From Rickettsiales bacterium (GTDB taxonomy: Bacteria > Pseudomonadota > Alphaproteobacteria > Rickettsiales > JANQQO01): a DNA stretch of 7,762 nt. A model generated the notes under the pieces. That model was given only the letters and a program-made list of their open reading frames with translations, was not told where the DNA came from and searched no databases. The position numbers were made by a program, and so were the translations under genes. The stretch's first letter is position 1; each line of letters begins with the position of its first letter. The stretch lies in the NCBI GenBank assembly GCA_028289305.1, contig JANQQO010000263.1, positions 1-7,762 of the forward strand, written 5' to 3'. Of this stretch, positions 6,439 through 7,762 are shown piece by piece.

Positions 6439-7762
6439 TTAGGTTAGTAGGTCGATATCTCCACCAATGGCGGCGGTGTTGATGCTGGTGGTGCGTTCAG
6501 TGGCAAAACGCAGGAGGTAATGTGGACCGCCTGCTTTGGGCCCGGTACCAGATAATCCTTCTCCGCCAAAGGGTTGGCTGCCAACGACTGCCCCGATCAT
6601 GCTGCGATTGACATAGGCATTGCCCGCATGGAGGTGGTTGCAGATATGCTGAGCTTTTTCTTCGATACGGGTGTGGATGCCGCAAGTGAGGCCGAAGCCG
6701 GTGCTGTTGATTTCGCTGATGATGTCGTTTAGGGCGGAAGCGGGATAGCGGATGATATGGAGGATGGGGCCGAATACTTCGCCTTCTAAGACGTCGATGC
6801 TCGGGATTTCGAATATATGCGGGGCGATGAAATGGCCTTTTTCTGGCGCGGTGCCAACGTAATGCACGGTTTGGTGCTTTTTCATATACTGGATATGTGC
6901 GGTGAGGGAGCGCTTGGCAGCAGCATCAATCACCGGGCCGATATCAGTATTGGGCAGGGTGGGGTCGCCGAGTCTGTGGCTTTCTAGCGCATCACAGAGC
7001 AGGGTGAGGGTGGTATCGGCGATGGTATCTTGTAGGTATAGCACGCGCAGGGCAGAGCAGCGCTGGCCGGCGCTATCAAAGGCGCTGGTGATGACGTCGT
7101 CAACGACTTGCTCTGGTAGGGCGGTGCTATCAACGATCATGGCGTTTTGTCCGCCGGTCTCGGCGATTAGCGGGACGATTGGGCCGTCGCGCTTGGCAAG
7201 CGAGCGGTTGATGCGCTGCGCGGTGGCGACCGAGCCGGTGAAGGCGACGCCGGCGATGTGATCATGGCCGGTGAGGGTAGGGCCGATGGCCGAGCCTTTA
7301 CCGGGGAGGAAATGGAGCACGTCTTTGGGGATGCCGGCTTCGTGGAAGCAGGTGATCATGAGCTGGGCGATGAGTGGGGTTTGCTCAGCGGGCTTGGCGA
7401 GCACGGTGTTGCCGGCGGCGAGTGCGGCAGCAATTTGGCCGGTGAAAATAGCGAGTGGGAAGTTCCACGGGCTGATGCAGGCGAAGACGCCGCGGCCGTG
7501 GAGCGAGAGGGTGTTATGCTCACCAGTAGGGCCAGGAAGTGAGGTGGGAGAGGAGAAAAGCCGGCGCGCTTCGGTGGCGTAGTACCGGCAGAAATCGATG
7601 GCTTCGCGGTGTTCGGCAATGGCATTGGGGAGGGTTTTGCCGGCTTCATATAGGGCCAGGGCGATGGCGTCACTTTGTTTTTCTTCTAGGTGGTCGGCGG
7701 CTTTTTCTAGCAACTCGGCGCGGGTATCAGCCGGAATGTGGGACCATTCAGGGAAGGCTGCA
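6439..7762 (-). CDS. putA: Bifunctional PutA, C-terminal glutamate-semialdehyde dehydrogenase part (5' end outside window)
   Basis: PutA oxidises proline to glutamate in two steps. The visible part is the NAD-dependent L-glutamate-gamma-semialdehyde (P5C) dehydrogenase domain. The frame is open to the right edge; the first visible residues (AAFPEWSHIPADTRAELLEK) are internal, so the proline dehydrogenase domain should lie beyond it. Catalytic elements are SPWNFPLAIFTGQ, the FTGS nucleotide loop, IAETGGQNAM with the general-base Glu (codon 7159-7161), and SAGQRCSALR with the nucleophile Cys (codon 7057-7059). LEGEVFGPILH binds cofactor. The tract GGQNAMIVDSTALPEQVV and the ending RFATERTTSINTAAIGGD are typical of PutA rather than stand-alone dehydrogenases. 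The protein ends soon after that tail, as in the short (about 1000-residue) PutA type without a C-terminal extension. About 440 residues are visible. No intrinsic terminator is seen before the next gene. A stand-alone dehydrogenase is the less likely alternative. Confidence 0.92.
   Translation of the reverse strand, partial: AAFPEWSHIPADTRAELLEKAADHLEEKQSDAIALALYEAGKTLPNAIAEHREAIDFCRYYATEARRLFSSPTSLPGPTGEHNTLSLHGRGVFACISPWNFPLAIFTGQIAAALAAGNTVLAKPAEQTPLIAQLMITCFHEAGIPKDVLHFLPGKGSAIGPTLTGHDHIAGVAFTGSVATAQRINRSLAKRDGPIVPLIAETGGQNAMIVDSTALPEQVVDDVITSAFDSAGQRCSALRVLYLQDTIADTTLTLLCDALESHRLGDPTLPNTDIGPVIDAAAKRSLTAHIQYMKKHQTVHYVGTAPEKGHFIAPHIFEIPSIDVLEGEVFGPILHIIRYPASALNDIISEINSTGFGLTCGIHTRIEEKAQHICNHLHAGNAYVNRSMIGAVVGSQPFGGEGLSGTGPKAGGPHYLLRFATERTTSINTAAIGGDIDLLT

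Noticed and set aside
7258..7582. Two overlapping plus-strand open frames of about 100 codons inside putA
   Set aside because: They are antisense to the conserved dehydrogenase domain, Gly/Ala/Glu-rich and without motifs.
1..7762. Mobile element, phage, CRISPR or defence system
   Set aside because: No transposase, integrase, repeat array, terminal repeats or defence-type domains were seen. All genes are housekeeping, metabolic or signalling.

Overview
The window looks like a chromosomal segment of an alphaproteobacterium. The GatA/GatB sequences carry alphaproteobacterial-type motifs, the putA product has the bifunctional Gram-negative form, and signalling genes are dense. The order cannot be fixed from the sequence alone. 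No mobile element, tRNA, rRNA or CRISPR array was seen. Genes are tightly packed, and two convergent pairs are separated by only 8 and 10 bases.

Layout. (1) Bases 1-2605, plus strand: the 3' three quarters of gatA, then gatB one base later. These are two subunits of the tRNA-dependent amidotransferase that makes Gln-tRNA(Gln) and/or Asn-tRNA(Asn). (2) Bases 2614-3255, minus strand: a small protein with two membrane helices and one cytoplasmic PAS-like domain and no output domain. It has a good sigma70-type promoter. (3) Bases 3412-4050, plus strand: a beta-class carbonic anhydrase, divergent from the PAS gene across a 156-base control region. (4) Bases 4061-6366, minus strand: a signalling cluster transcribed in the order single-domain response regulator, soluble histidine kinase without a sensor domain, and REC-GGDEF diguanylate cyclase. 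The first two are translationally coupled behind a strong promoter match. The third lies 177 bases further on with its own candidate promoter. (5) Bases 6439-7762, minus strand: the C-terminal aldehyde dehydrogenase part of PutA, running off the right edge.

How the parts may fit. gatAB and putA are housekeeping or metabolic genes. The less ordinary part is the middle: a kinase without input domain, a free receiver and a receiver-linked c-di-GMP synthase. Together they could form a short phosphorelay that sets c-di-GMP level. The PAS-only membrane protein about 1 kb away on the same strand could in principle supply sensing, but nothing in the sequence proves that link. I found no clearly novel system. 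The signalling cluster, the orphan PAS protein and a nested inverted repeat at 5131-5198 are the items most worth checking.
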